Assembly (NCBI GenBank): GCA_002353525.1
Contig: DEJV01000028.1
Span: 1-11,059 of the forward strand
Reading direction: 5' to 3'
Length of the DNA: 11,059 bases
Origin: Prevotella sp. UBA2739
GTDB taxonomy: Bacteria; Bacteroidota; Bacteroidia; Bacteroidales; Bacteroidaceae
Below, piece by piece: positions 4,523-11,059 of the stretch. Made by a program: the position numbers and the translations under genes. The notes beneath the pieces were generated by a model. The model ran no database searches, was not told the DNA's origin, and worked only from the letters and a program-made list of their open reading frames with translations. Position 1 is the stretch's first letter, and each line of letters opens with the position of its first letter.

Positions 4523-5488
4523 ATGATAAGTGTTGGTATTTTAGGTGCCGCCGGTTATACTGGTGGCGAGCTCATCCGGCTGTTGCTGAATCACCCAGAG
4601 GCAGAGATTGTCTTTGCCAACAGCGAGAGCAATGCCGGCAATCTGGTTTCCGATGTACACGAAGGACTCATTGGCGACACCGACTTGAGGTTCTCCAGCG
4701 AGATGACTTTCGATCAGGTGGATGTGCTTTTCTTCTGCTTCGGCCATGGCAAGAGCGAACAGTTCCTCAAGGAACACACCATTCCCGGACATGTGAAGAT
4801 TATCGATCTGGCACAAGACTTCCGCATCAAAGGCCAGCACGACTATGTCTATGGACTGCCGGAAATCAACAAGGTCGCCATCGCAATGGCACAGCATGTG
4901 GCCAACCCCGGTTGTTTTGCCACTTGCATACAGGTGGCCTTGCTGCCTGCCGCCCAGATGGGACTGCTCACCGACGATGTGGCGGTGAATGCCATTACCG
5001 GCTCAACAGGTGCCGGACAGAAGCCCTCGGCCACCACTCATTTCTCGTGGCGCAACAACAACCTGAGCATCTACAAGCCCTTCCAGCATCAGCACATTGC
5101 CGAGATACGCCAGTCGCTCACACAGGTGCAGGGCCATCTGGACTGCGACATCGACTTCATCCCCTACCGTGGCGACTTTGCCCGTGGCATCTTCTGCACG
5201 GCAGTAGTAAAGACAGAGGCCAGCATCGAACAGATTACCGACGGCTACCGCCAGTTTTATGCCGACGCTGCCTTCACGCACTATAGCGACAAGAGCATCG
5301 ACCTGAAGCAGGTGGTCAACACCAACAAGGCTCTGGTGCATGTCGAGAAATACGGCAACAAACTGCTTATCACCTCCGCCATCGACAACCTTCTGAAAGG
5401 TGCTGTAGGTCAGGCGGTCCAGAATATGAACCTCATGTTCGGTCTGCCCGAGCAAACGGGTTTGCAACTCAAGGCAAGTGCTTTCTAA
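4523..5488 (+). CDS. argC: N-acetyl-gamma-glutamyl-phosphate reductase (acetyl or succinyl substrate)
   Basis: The product is 321 residues. It reduces N-acyl-glutamyl phosphate to N-acyl-glutamate semialdehyde with NADPH. The N-terminal Rossmann loop is GILGAAGYTGGEL (5-17). The catalytic cysteine is C131 in NPGCFATC (128-135). The substrate-domain motif GSTGAGQKPS is at 160-169, with H189 and H191 nearby as candidate general base. The C-terminal signature DNLLKGAVGQAVQNMN (288-303) completes the family pattern. Length is slightly below the usual 335-345, as in other short ArgC proteins, and nothing essential is missing. It follows argG by 11 nt and precedes argD by 15 nt, so translation is probably linked. 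In this lineage the acyl group may be succinyl rather than acetyl; the sequence does not decide. Confidence 0.96.
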   Translation: MISVGILGAAGYTGGELIRLLLNHPEAEIVFANSESNAGNLVSDVHEGLIGDTDLRFSSEMTFDQVDVLFFCFGHGKSEQFLKEHTIPGHVKIIDLAQDFRIKGQHDYVYGLPEINKVAIAMAQHVANPGCFATCIQVALLPAAQMGLLTDDVAVNAITGSTGAGQKPSATTHFSWRNNNLSIYKPFQHQHIAEIRQSLTQVQGHLDCDIDFIPYRGDFARGIFCTAVVKTEASIEQITDGYRQFYADAAFTHYSDKSIDLKQVVNTNKALVHVEKYGNKLLITSAIDNLLKGAVGQAVQNMNLMFGLPEQTGLQLKASAF

Positions 5489-5503
5489 CAAAACGAACAG
5501 ACA

Positions 5504-6646
5504 ATGAAATTATTCGACGTATATCCGCTCTTCGACGTGAACATCGTCAAGGGCAAAGGCTGTAAGGTATGGGACGACAAAGGCCAAGAGTATCTCGACC
5601 TTTATGGGGGCCATGCCGTCATCAGCATTGGTCACTCCCACCCCCACTATATAAATAAGGTGTCAGAACAGCTGTCGCAGTTGGGATTCTATTCCAACTC
5701 GGTCATCAATACACTGCAGACTGAACTGGCCAGCCGACTAGGCCGTATCTGTGGCTACGACGACTATCAGTTGTTCCTCATCAATAGTGGTGCCGAGGCC
5801 AACGAGAATGCCCTGAAGCTGGCCTCGTTTGCCAATGGCCGCACGCGGGTGCTCTCTGCAGAGAAAGCATTCCACGGTCGTACATCCCTGGCCGTCGAGG
5901 TGACCAACAATCCGAAGATTATTGCGCCCATCAACGACAACGGTCATGTGACCTATCTGCCGCTCAACGACCTGCCGGCATGGGAGGCTGAGCTGGCCAA
6001 AGGTGATGTGTGTGCCGTCATCTTGGAATGTATCCAAGGTGTCGGAGGCATCAAGATGGCTACCGAGCAGTTTGCCAAGGGCCTGCAAGAGGCATGTAAG
6101 AAATACGGAGCCTTCCTGATTTGCGACGAGATTCAGTGTGGCTATGGCCGCAGCGGACGGTTCTTTGCTCACCAGTGGCTAGGCATCCGTCCCGACATCA
6201 TCACCGTGGCCAAAGGCATTGCCAACGGGTTCCCCATGGGTGCCGTGCTCATTGCCCCACACCTCAAGCCGGTCTACGGACAGTTGGGTACCACCTTTGG
6301 CGGCAACCATCTGGCCTGTGCCGCTGCCCTTGCCGTGCTCGATGTGTTCGAGCAAGAGCAGCTGGTGGAGAATGCGCATGAGGTGGGCGAATATCTCATC
6401 GACCAGCTGAAAGCCTTACAGAAAGACTTTCCTGTCATCACCGAAGTACGCGGCCGTGGCATGATGATTGGTGTGGAACTGGCAGTGCCTTACAAGGAGA
6501 TTCGCCAGCGCCTGCTGTTCGAGCAACACTGCTTCACAGGTTGCGCCGGTACTCACATCCTGCGTCTGCTTCCCCCACTCTGCCTGACAAAAACAGAGGC
6601 CGACGACTTCATCAGCCGTCTGAAACAAGTGCTCCTTTCTGCCTAG
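5504..6646 (+). CDS. argD: Acyl-ornithine aminotransferase (class III, PLP)
   Basis: This 380-residue PLP-dependent aminotransferase converts N-acyl-glutamate semialdehyde to N-acyl-ornithine using glutamate. The cofactor lysine is K237 in TVAKGIANGFPMG (234-246). D208 in DEIQCGYGRSG (208-218) contacts the PLP ring nitrogen, and SGAEANENA (95-103) is the phosphate-binding segment. The N-terminal GGHAVISIGHSHP (35-47) is typical of ArgD. It is the last gene of the operon; the only strong terminator is the hairpin about 160 nt downstream. ArgD enzymes often also accept free ornithine. That is relevant because the convergent catabolic cluster (ctlX, pruA, arcA) lacks its own ornithine aminotransferase. 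A strict ornithine aminotransferase (RocD) is the alternative reading but is disfavoured by the operon context. Confidence 0.94.
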   Translation: MKLFDVYPLFDVNIVKGKGCKVWDDKGQEYLDLYGGHAVISIGHSHPHYINKVSEQLSQLGFYSNSVINTLQTELASRLGRICGYDDYQLFLINSGAEANENALKLASFANGRTRVLSAEKAFHGRTSLAVEVTNNPKIIAPINDNGHVTYLPLNDLPAWEAELAKGDVCAVILECIQGVGGIKMATEQFAKGLQEACKKYGAFLICDEIQCGYGRSGRFFAHQWLGIRPDIITVAKGIANGFPMGAVLIAPHLKPVYGQLGTTFGGNHLACAAALAVLDVFEQEQLVENAHEVGEYLIDQLKALQKDFPVITEVRGRGMMIGVELAVPYKEIRQRLLFEQHCFTGCAGTHILRLLPPLCLTKTEADDFISRLKQVLLSA

Positions 6647-6807
6647 AGTAGTTCCAAACGGAGAGACTTTTTAGACAGAGAGTTTTTTCCGACAAAGAGA
6701 CATAGAGACAGTTTTAGACATTATAAAGCATTGTCTTAATGTGCCTACAATGGGCAAAACGCCATTACATATGGGGCACGGAAATTACAAGACTTCTATT
6801 CAAGCAA
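6647..6807. other. Intergenic region 3' of argD with one long imperfect stem-loop
   Basis: There is no coding potential here. The first part has T-runs and a short 8-nt duplication (AGAGACA at 6696-6702 and 6704-6710). An imperfect stem-loop can be drawn with GTGCC (6741-6745) pairing with GGCAC (6775-6779), and an inner AAT...GGC arm pairing with GCC-ATT (6761-6766). No promoter of the TTTG/TAnnTTTG type is seen on either strand, so a small RNA is not supported. Confidence 0.3.
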
Positions 6808-6838
6808 AAAGCCTCTTCCTATGTGTGGAAGAGGCTTT
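6808..6838. terminator. Bidirectional hairpin terminator between convergent operons
   Basis: AAAGCCTCTTCC (6808-6819) pairs perfectly with GGAAGAGGCTTT (6827-6838) over a 7-nt loop, a 12-bp stem. On the - strand it is followed by five T residues (complement of 6806-6810), giving a good intrinsic terminator for the arcA transcript. On the + strand it runs into TTTAATTTATTT, a weaker U-rich tail that could end the argR-argD transcript. Confidence 0.88.
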
Positions 6839-6850
6839 AATTTATTTGAT

Positions 6851-6890
6851 AACTCCCGTTCTCTCCCCCTTCGGGGGAGTTGGAGGGGGC
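6851..6890 (-). repeat. GC-rich hairpin element directly after the arcA gene
   Basis: CTCCCCC (6863-6869) pairs with GGGGGAG (6873-6879) around a TTC loop. An alternative pairing joins AACTCCC (6851-6857) to GGGAGTT (6875-6881). The following block of Gs (6883-6889) reads, on the - strand, as C-rich sequence starting four bases after the arcA stop. The pattern resembles a C/G-rich hairpin repeat I recall from many Bacteroidetes intergenic regions. It may protect the 3' end or assist the 6808-6838 terminator. Confidence 0.5.
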
Positions 6891-6893
6891 TTT

Positions 6894-8147
6894 CTAATCT
6901 CTTAGCAGCGGCATGGTCATGCAGCGGGCACCACCGCCGGCACGCGGCAGTTCGGAGCCGGGGAAGGCGGCCACGAACTTCTCGTTGCTGTTCATGAGGG
7001 CCTTACCACTGATGATATCTTCGGCATAGAGAATGTTGAATCCAGCCTTGTCGAGGGCGTCGATGGTATGGGTATTACGACGGTAGCCCATCACCTGGCA
7101 GTCGCCCAGCGAGAAGAAGTTGGCGCCACTGTGCCACTGCTCGCGCAACTGCACCCACGAATCGCTGCCACCACAGATGACCGGTTCCAGTTCCCAGCCC
7201 AGCGACTCGAGTCCTTTCAGGATGTTCGGCACCGAATGATAGCTGATCTTTCCGTTGTCGATGCTGACCAGCGTGGTCTCCTTGCCCGCAAAGAGTCCTT
7301 CTTTCTTCAGCATCGGCTCGAAAGCCATACAATAGTGCTTGCCCAGGAAGGTGAACACCATGTCGAGATGGATGAACGACTCGGGGGTTTTCGGCAGTTC
7401 CTGCACCAGGATGCTGAAGTGGTCGCGTTCCTTGGCAAAGGTCTGTGCCAGATAGTCGATACCCTTCGTATTGGTACGGATGCCCTCGCCCATGCACAGC
7501 AGGTCGGGTGATGCGATGTGCACGTCGCCGCCCTCGGTGCGTGCATGCGGATTCCACGTGGCCGCATTCAGCAGGTTGACACCGAAGAAATGGCTGAAGA
7601 TGGCCTCGTAGATGAGCGTCTCGCGCTCGCGCACCTCAAAGCTCATCGAGTTGATGAGCACCCGGTCGTAGACCGTGGAGGAGGCATCGCGGGTAAACAT
7701 CAGGTTGTAGAGAGGCTTCAGCAGGTAACGGTCGTTGGAGAACCCGTCCCACTCTTCTTTCTCATAACCCTCTATCAGGATCTTCGCCAGCTGCTGACTG
7801 TCGAGTTGCATCAGACGGTCGAACAGTCCGATGACCTGTTGCTGCTGCGACGTGCGCCGGTCGTGGCGCAGGCTCTCCACCACCAAGTGCTCGCGCACCG
7901 CCTGGTCGTTGAGCACTTCGGCCAGAATATCCTTCACGTAATACACATTTGTCCACCGCTCCAGCACTCCGCTGAAGAGTCCGTACTCGCGGTCGACCGT
8001 CGGTTTGTCAAGGATGTCGCTGTAGAGTGCCTGTGTGGCGTTGAGCGGCGTCATGCGCTCAATCTCTATGCCGGGCCTCCGGAGCAGCACCGCCCTGAGG
8101 CGGCCTGTCTCCGAGGCGACATTGATTTTACATGGTTTGACACTCAT
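6894..8147 (-). CDS. arcA: Arginine deiminase
   Basis: This 417-residue guanidine-modifying enzyme is predicted to hydrolyse arginine to citrulline and ammonia. The family's catalytic set is present in order and spacing: D154 in FTRD (151-154), E205 in EGGDVH (205-210), H260 and D262 in HLDMVF (260-265), and the nucleophile C409 in GGGARCMTMPL (404-414). REQWHSGANF (335-344) and GYRRNTH (354-360) also match. Length is almost that of the Pseudomonas enzyme, while the GARCM-MPL ending is closer to Mycoplasma-type deiminases. The ATG at 8147 abuts the pruA TAA (8150-8148), so the two are translationally adjacent. No arcB or arcC lies nearby; instead it is grouped with pruA and ctlX, which suggests catabolism to glutamate rather than ATP-yielding fermentation. 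The terminator is at 6808-6838. Confidence 0.88.
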   Translation of the reverse strand: MSVKPCKINVASETGRLRAVLLRRPGIEIERMTPLNATQALYSDILDKPTVDREYGLFSGVLERWTNVYYVKDILAEVLNDQAVREHLVVESLRHDRRTSQQQQVIGLFDRLMQLDSQQLAKILIEGYEKEEWDGFSNDRYLLKPLYNLMFTRDASSTVYDRVLINSMSFEVRERETLIYEAIFSHFFGVNLLNAATWNPHARTEGGDVHIASPDLLCMGEGIRTNTKGIDYLAQTFAKERDHFSILVQELPKTPESFIHLDMVFTFLGKHYCMAFEPMLKKEGLFAGKETTLVSIDNGKISYHSVPNILKGLESLGWELEPVICGGSDSWVQLREQWHSGANFFSLGDCQVMGYRRNTHTIDALDKAGFNILYAEDIISGKALMNSNEKFVAAFPGSELPRAGGGARCMTMPLLRD

Positions 8148-9773
8148 TTACTTCAGATAGGTATAACGGTAGTCGGTGGGCGAGACCAGTGTCTCCTTTA
8201 TCACACGCGGAATAATCCAGCGAATCAGGTTAAACTCACCGCCGGCTTTGTCGTTGGTACCGCTGGCACGTGCACCGCCGAAGGGCTGCATGCCCACCAC
8301 GGCGCCTGTGGGCTTGTCGTTGATATAGAAGTTGCCGGCAGCATAGCTCAGCTGTTCGGTGATGCGCTCCACGGCCATGCGGTCGCGGCCGAACACAGCA
8401 CCCGTCAGTCCGTAGGGTGATGTCTCGTCGCACAGTTTCACGGTCTCTTCCACCTTGTCGTCGTCGTAGGGATAGACGGTGATGATGGGGCCGAATATCT
8501 CTTCTTCCATCGACTTGAAGCGTGGGTTGGTGGTCTCGATGACGGTAGGCTCCACAAACCATCCCACCGACTTGTCGCACTTGCCGCCCATCACCACCTT
8601 GGCGTCGTCGGCAGCCTCGGCATAGTCGATATACGACTTGCACTTATCGAACGAAGCCTCGTCGATAACGGCATTGATGAAGTTGCGCGGGTCTTTCACG
8701 TCGCCCATCTTCACCTCGCCGGCCATGCGCTTGATGTCAGCCAGCACGTCGGGCCACAGGCTCTTCGGAATGTACATGCGCGAGGCAGCCGAGCACTTCT
8801 GTCCCTGGAACTCGAAGGCACCACTGAAGGCTGCTGTTGCCACGGCTTTCTTGTCGGCAGAGGGATGCACGAAGATGAAGTCCTTGCCACCCGTCTCGCC
8901 CACCAGTCGCGGATAAGACACGTAGTTGTCCAGATGGCTGCATGCCTGCTGCCACAGACTCTTGAAGGTAGCGGTGGAACCCGTGAAGTGGATGCCGGCG
9001 AAATGCTTCGACTGTGTGGCCACCTCGCCGATGAGTGCACCGCTGCCCGGCAGGAAGTTCACCACGCCGTCGGGCAGTCCAGCCTCCTTGTAGAGCTGCA
9101 TCAGATAGTAGTTGGAGAGCAATGCTGTGGTAGAGGGCTTCCACAGGGCCACGTTGCCCATCAGCACGGGTGTCATGCAGAGGTTCGAGGCAATGGAAGT
9201 GAAATTGAATGGTGTCACGGCCAGCACGAATCCTTCCAGCGGACGATACTCCGTGTGGTTCAGCTGTCCTACGCCGTCCTTCGGCTGCATGCCGTAAATC
9301 TTCGATGCATAGTGCACGTTGTAACGGAAGAAGTCGATGGTCTCGCAGGCCGAGTCGATTTCAGCCTGATAGATATTCTTGCTCTGTCCCAGCATGGTGG
9401 CTGCATTCATGATGGGGCGGTATTTTGTGGCCAGCAGCTCAGCCATCTTCATCACGATGGCAGCGCGTGTGGTCCATGGTGTGCGGCTCCACTCCTGCCA
9501 TGCCTTCATGGCAGCCTCTACAGCCATCTCCACCTCTTTCTTTCCTACTTTATGATAGGTGGCCAGCACATGCTTGTGGTCGTGCGGGCAAGTCACATGT
9601 CCCACATCGCCGGTCCTTATTTCCTTTCCTCCGATGATGATGGGGATATCAACCACGAGCTTGCTCTGTCGCTCGAGTTCTTTCTCTAGTGCTACACGTT
9701 CAGGCGAACCCTCGAGGTAGGCCTTCACCGGCTCGTTGGCCGGCAGTGGGAATGTAATTACCGAATTGTTCAT
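8148..9773 (-). CDS. pruA: L-glutamate gamma-semialdehyde (P5C) dehydrogenase
   Basis: This 541-residue aldehyde dehydrogenase oxidises glutamate semialdehyde/P5C to glutamate with NAD+. Key residues are visible: N190 in TPFNFT (187-192), the general base E293 in GETGGKDF (292-299), and the nucleophile C327 in GQKCSAASR (324-332). EEIFGPI is at 424-430. The C-terminal signature PFGGARASGTNDKAGG (497-512) is that of stand-alone P5C dehydrogenases of the ALDH4A1 type, as in animals, not the bifunctional PutA form. There is no proline dehydrogenase domain or gene next to it. It lies between ctlX (248 bp upstream) and arcA (directly abutting), so its substrate here is probably P5C from ornithine rather than from proline. 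No TTTG/TAnnTTTG promoter is seen in the upstream gap; transcription probably comes through ctlX. Confidence 0.95.
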   Translation of the reverse strand: MNNSVITFPLPANEPVKAYLEGSPERVALEKELERQSKLVVDIPIIIGGKEIRTGDVGHVTCPHDHKHVLATYHKVGKKEVEMAVEAAMKAWQEWSRTPWTTRAAIVMKMAELLATKYRPIMNAATMLGQSKNIYQAEIDSACETIDFFRYNVHYASKIYGMQPKDGVGQLNHTEYRPLEGFVLAVTPFNFTSIASNLCMTPVLMGNVALWKPSTTALLSNYYLMQLYKEAGLPDGVVNFLPGSGALIGEVATQSKHFAGIHFTGSTATFKSLWQQACSHLDNYVSYPRLVGETGGKDFIFVHPSADKKAVATAAFSGAFEFQGQKCSAASRMYIPKSLWPDVLADIKRMAGEVKMGDVKDPRNFINAVIDEASFDKCKSYIDYAEAADDAKVVMGGKCDKSVGWFVEPTVIETTNPRFKSMEEEIFGPIITVYPYDDDKVEETVKLCDETSPYGLTGAVFGRDRMAVERITEQLSYAAGNFYINDKPTGAVVGMQPFGGARASGTNDKAGGEFNLIRWIIPRVIKETLVSPTDYRYTYLK

Positions 9774-9841
9774 AGTCTTTATGGTTTTTGGGTTATTATT
9801 ATCTATTATTTATGTTCCATGAGTTACAGAGAGACGGTCTG

Positions 9842-9949
9842 AAAAGCCTGACTACAGAAAAGAGCTTTTGCCCTTACAGGGCGTTTCCCCTCTTTCGTCC
9901 ACCACCCAGGGTATTGCCCTGGGCTAGATGCTTGTTGCCCCTTCGGGGC
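9842..9949. repeat. Cluster of three GC-rich hairpins between ctlX and pruA
   Basis: Three compact stem-loops follow one another: GCCCT/AGGGC (9870-9874 with 9878-9882), CCCAGGG/CCCTGGG (9905-9911 with 9917-9923) and GCCCC/GGGGC (9937-9941 with 9945-9949). An additional AAAAGC/GCTTTT pair is at 9842-9847 and 9864-9869. The organisation resembles a multi-hairpin intergenic repeat that I recall seeing in Bacteroidales genomes, often giving spurious small ORFs. It fills much of the 247-nt gap (9774-10020), which otherwise holds A/T-rich sequence before pruA and the heptamer repeat after ctlX. It could stabilise or partly terminate the ctlX mRNA; no T-tract is present. Confidence 0.6.
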
Positions 9950-9985
9950 GCTTCTGAGCTGAGATCCCAATCCATCCGACAGGCT

Positions 9986-10020
9986 ATTCAATTATCAATT
10001 GTCAATTATCAATTATCAAT
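9986..10020 (-). repeat. 7-nt tandem repeat (ATTGATA) directly after the ctlX stop codon
   Basis: On the - strand, five heptamers follow the ctlX TAA (10023-10021) without a gap: ATTGATA, ATTGATA, ATTGACA, ATTGATA, ATTGAAT. The arrangement mirrors the + strand arrays after 1137, 1836 and 2511, but on the opposite strand, so the repeat orientation follows the upstream gene rather than the chromosome. Confidence 0.9.
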
Positions 10021-10953
10021 TTAATAAACTTCCGCTATCATGCAGCGGGCGCTGCCGCCACCAGCCGTCTCGATGGCACAGATGTCGGGAGCCACAATCC
10101 TGACGTCGGTCTCCAGCAGGCGCACCTGCTCAGTGGTGAGCGACTGCCGTGCCGTCTGGCTCATCACCAGCAGTTTCTCGCCCTGGTCGTTGCGCACCTC
10201 CAGCATGTTGCCGGCAAACTGGTGCATCTGGGCGAACGAGATGTCGACAATCTGCTTGCCGTTCTTCTCCAGCAGTTCGCGCAGCTGTCGGCGCTGGCCG
10301 GCATCCCTGACCGACTCCATGCACACCACGGCAAAGCGCGTGCCCACATGCATCACCACATTCGTATGATATACGGGCATGCCCTGCTCGTCGGCACTGT
10401 CGAAGAGGAAGTAGTCATAGCCCATGCGACGTGCCCACTCGTCCATCACCTCACGGCTGGTGCGTGGCGACAGACAGGCATAGGCCATGTGGTGCTCACG
10501 GTCGAGGATGAGCGAGCCGGTGCCTTCCAGGCAGAGGTTCTGCTGCTCAAAGCCAGTCAGATCCACCACCTCGTCGAACCGCATCTTGCCGAGCACTGTC
10601 ATCAGTTTTTGCCGTTCCAGTCGTCGGTTGGCCGCAAACATGGGGTAAATCACCAGTGTGCGTTTCTCCTTGCCGCTGTCAGCATCCACGTCACAGTGGG
10701 TAGAAAAACAGTTATTAGGGAATATCGAGTCGGGCGTAAACGGCTCGGGTGTATCTTCCAGCACGTCGACAATCACGCCATTGCGGCGCAGCAAGTCCAC
10801 ATAGGCGTCGAACTCCTCTACGGCCTCCCGCTGAATCTTCAGCGCAGCCTCTGCCGACTCGCTCTTCTGCTGGAACGCGTTGTTGGCAGCTGTCTCCTCA
10901 TTGAAGGCGAAGCGCACGGGCCTCACCATCAGCACATGATTGGTTGTTTGCAT
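10021..10953 (-). CDS. ctlX: CtlX-type citrulline hydrolase / amidinotransferase-fold protein
   Basis: This 310-residue protein has the guanidine-modifying (amidinotransferase/deiminase) fold. It resembles the CtlX family, which converts citrulline to ornithine, carbon dioxide and ammonia. Recognisable segments are MVRPVRFAFN (9-18), PDSIFPNN (74-81), LEGTGSLILD (142-151), the catalytic-type histidine H196 in YHTNVVMHVG (195-204) and the nucleophile C304 in AGGGSARCM (297-305). The start at 10953 is preferred over the upstream ATG at 11037, because the extra 28 residues are translated from the heptamer and inverted repeats and the family starts close to MVRPVRF. A dimethylarginine- or arginine-type hydrolase is the alternative. 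With arcA and pruA on the same strand, citrulline is the most economical substrate. No promoter is visible before the window ends. Confidence 0.85.
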   Translation of the reverse strand: MQTTNHVLMVRPVRFAFNEETAANNAFQQKSESAEAALKIQREAVEEFDAYVDLLRRNGVIVDVLEDTPEPFTPDSIFPNNCFSTHCDVDADSGKEKRTLVIYPMFAANRRLERQKLMTVLGKMRFDEVVDLTGFEQQNLCLEGTGSLILDREHHMAYACLSPRTSREVMDEWARRMGYDYFLFDSADEQGMPVYHTNVVMHVGTRFAVVCMESVRDAGQRRQLRELLEKNGKQIVDISFAQMHQFAGNMLEVRNDQGEKLLVMSQTARQSLTTEQVRLLETDVRIVAPDICAIETAGGGSARCMIAEVY

Positions 10954-10960
10954 CTTATTT

Positions 10961-10995
10961 AGTTGAGAGGTGAGAGGTGAGAGTTGAGAGGTATG
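10961..10995 (+). repeat. 7-nt tandem repeat upstream of ctlX
   Basis: Five heptamers in phase, AGTTGAG, AGGTGAG, AGGTGAG, AGTTGAG and AGGTATG, lie eight bases upstream of the ctlX start codon. Here the purine-rich strand is the + strand, opposite to ctlX. The units link the GAGAGG-type array at 182-265 with the GTTGA-type arrays elsewhere. The array forms most of the left arm of the inverted repeat at 10971-11059. Confidence 0.8.
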
Positions 10996-11059
10996 ATTAC
11001 TCTCAAGGCAGTAATTCATGCTGGTTAAGGTAATCATACCTCTCAGTTCTCACCTCTCA
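10971..11059. repeat. 30-bp inverted repeat with 29-nt loop upstream of ctlX
   Basis: The left arm 10971-11000 and right arm 11030-11059 are inverted copies with 28 of 30 positions matching. The inner 16 pairs, including GTATGATTAC/GTAATCATAC, are perfect. The right arm ends exactly at the window edge, so the repeat may extend further. Transcribed on either strand it would form a very stable hairpin. No transposase or T-tract is visible. It may be a palindromic repeat element, a terminator for a gene to the right, or a heptamer array that was inverted and duplicated. Confidence 0.85.

Noticed and set aside
7518..8420. A 300-codon open frame on the + strand across arcA and pruA
   Set aside because: It lies antisense over two genes with full catalytic motifs, spans their junction, and its product has no recognisable domain. 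It arises from codon bias of the true genes.
8865..9689. A 274-codon open frame on the + strand
   Set aside because: It is entirely antisense to pruA, whose Glu and Cys active-site motifs are intact. No start signal or family resemblance is seen.
8148..9773. A bifunctional PutA fragment
   Set aside because: The protein is complete as a stand-alone ALDH4A1-type dehydrogenase, and no proline dehydrogenase domain lies on either side.
9788..10024. A 78-codon open frame on the + strand between pruA and ctlX
   Set aside because: It is translated from the hairpin cluster and the ATTGATA repeat, with no promoter.
10222..10962. A 246-codon open frame on the + strand
   Set aside because: It is antisense to ctlX and is explained by the composition of that gene.
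11008..11021. An ARG-box-like site (GCAGTAATTCATGC) upstream of ctlX
   Set aside because: The arms are only GCA/TGC, it sits in the loop of the inverted repeat, and no promoter is next to it; the resemblance to the argR boxes is weak.
10954..11037. A 28-residue N-terminal extension of CtlX
   Set aside because: It would be encoded by the heptamer array and the loop of the inverted repeat. The family begins near MVRPVRF, so the start at 10953 is preferred.

Overview
The window looks like a chromosomal segment of a Bacteroidales bacterium, most likely a Prevotella-type member of Prevotellaceae. Three things support this. Promoters fit the Bacteroidetes pattern (TTTG, a 19-20 nt spacer, TAnnTTTG). 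The gene order argR - GNAT acyltransferase - argG - argC - argD is the Bacteroidales arginine locus. A DUF4923-type lipoprotein and an ALDH4A1-like PruA are also typical of the group. All assignments come from reading the sequence and recalled family knowledge; no database search was run.

Layout. Positions 1-420 are non-coding. They hold a leftward promoter (55-85) whose leader ends in a boxA-like sequence, a perfect FNR-box-like palindrome (133-146), a purine-rich array of 7-nt repeats (182-265), a 16-nt tandem repeat, and a rightward promoter (349-380). Two + strand genes follow: a Bax inhibitor-1/YetJ-family membrane protein (421-1137) and a small lipoprotein (1192-1836), closed by an intrinsic terminator. 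A second promoter (1972-2003), overlapped by TGCA-armed ARG-box-like sites, starts the arginine biosynthesis operon: argR, a GNAT acyltransferase that probably makes N-acyl-glutamate, argG, argC and argD (2032-6646). A bidirectional hairpin terminator (6808-6838) separates this from a convergent - strand cluster: ctlX (10953-10021), pruA (9773-8148) and arginine deiminase (8147-6894).

The two halves run in opposite metabolic directions. The + strand operon builds citrulline/arginine precursors from glutamate through N-acylated intermediates; argB, the transcarbamylase and argH are not in the window. The - strand cluster can degrade arginine to citrulline (ArcA), citrulline to ornithine (CtlX) and, after a transamination, P5C/glutamate semialdehyde to glutamate (PruA). 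No ornithine carbamoyltransferase or carbamate kinase gene is present, so this would be an ATP-free arginine-to-glutamate route rather than the classical arcABC pathway.

The most unusual non-coding signal is a set of related 7-nt tandem repeats. They begin at or within three bases of stop codons on the coding strand after at least four genes. One tiles the argR-GNAT gap exactly, one feeds into a terminator stem, and related repeats form a 30-bp inverted repeat at the right edge.
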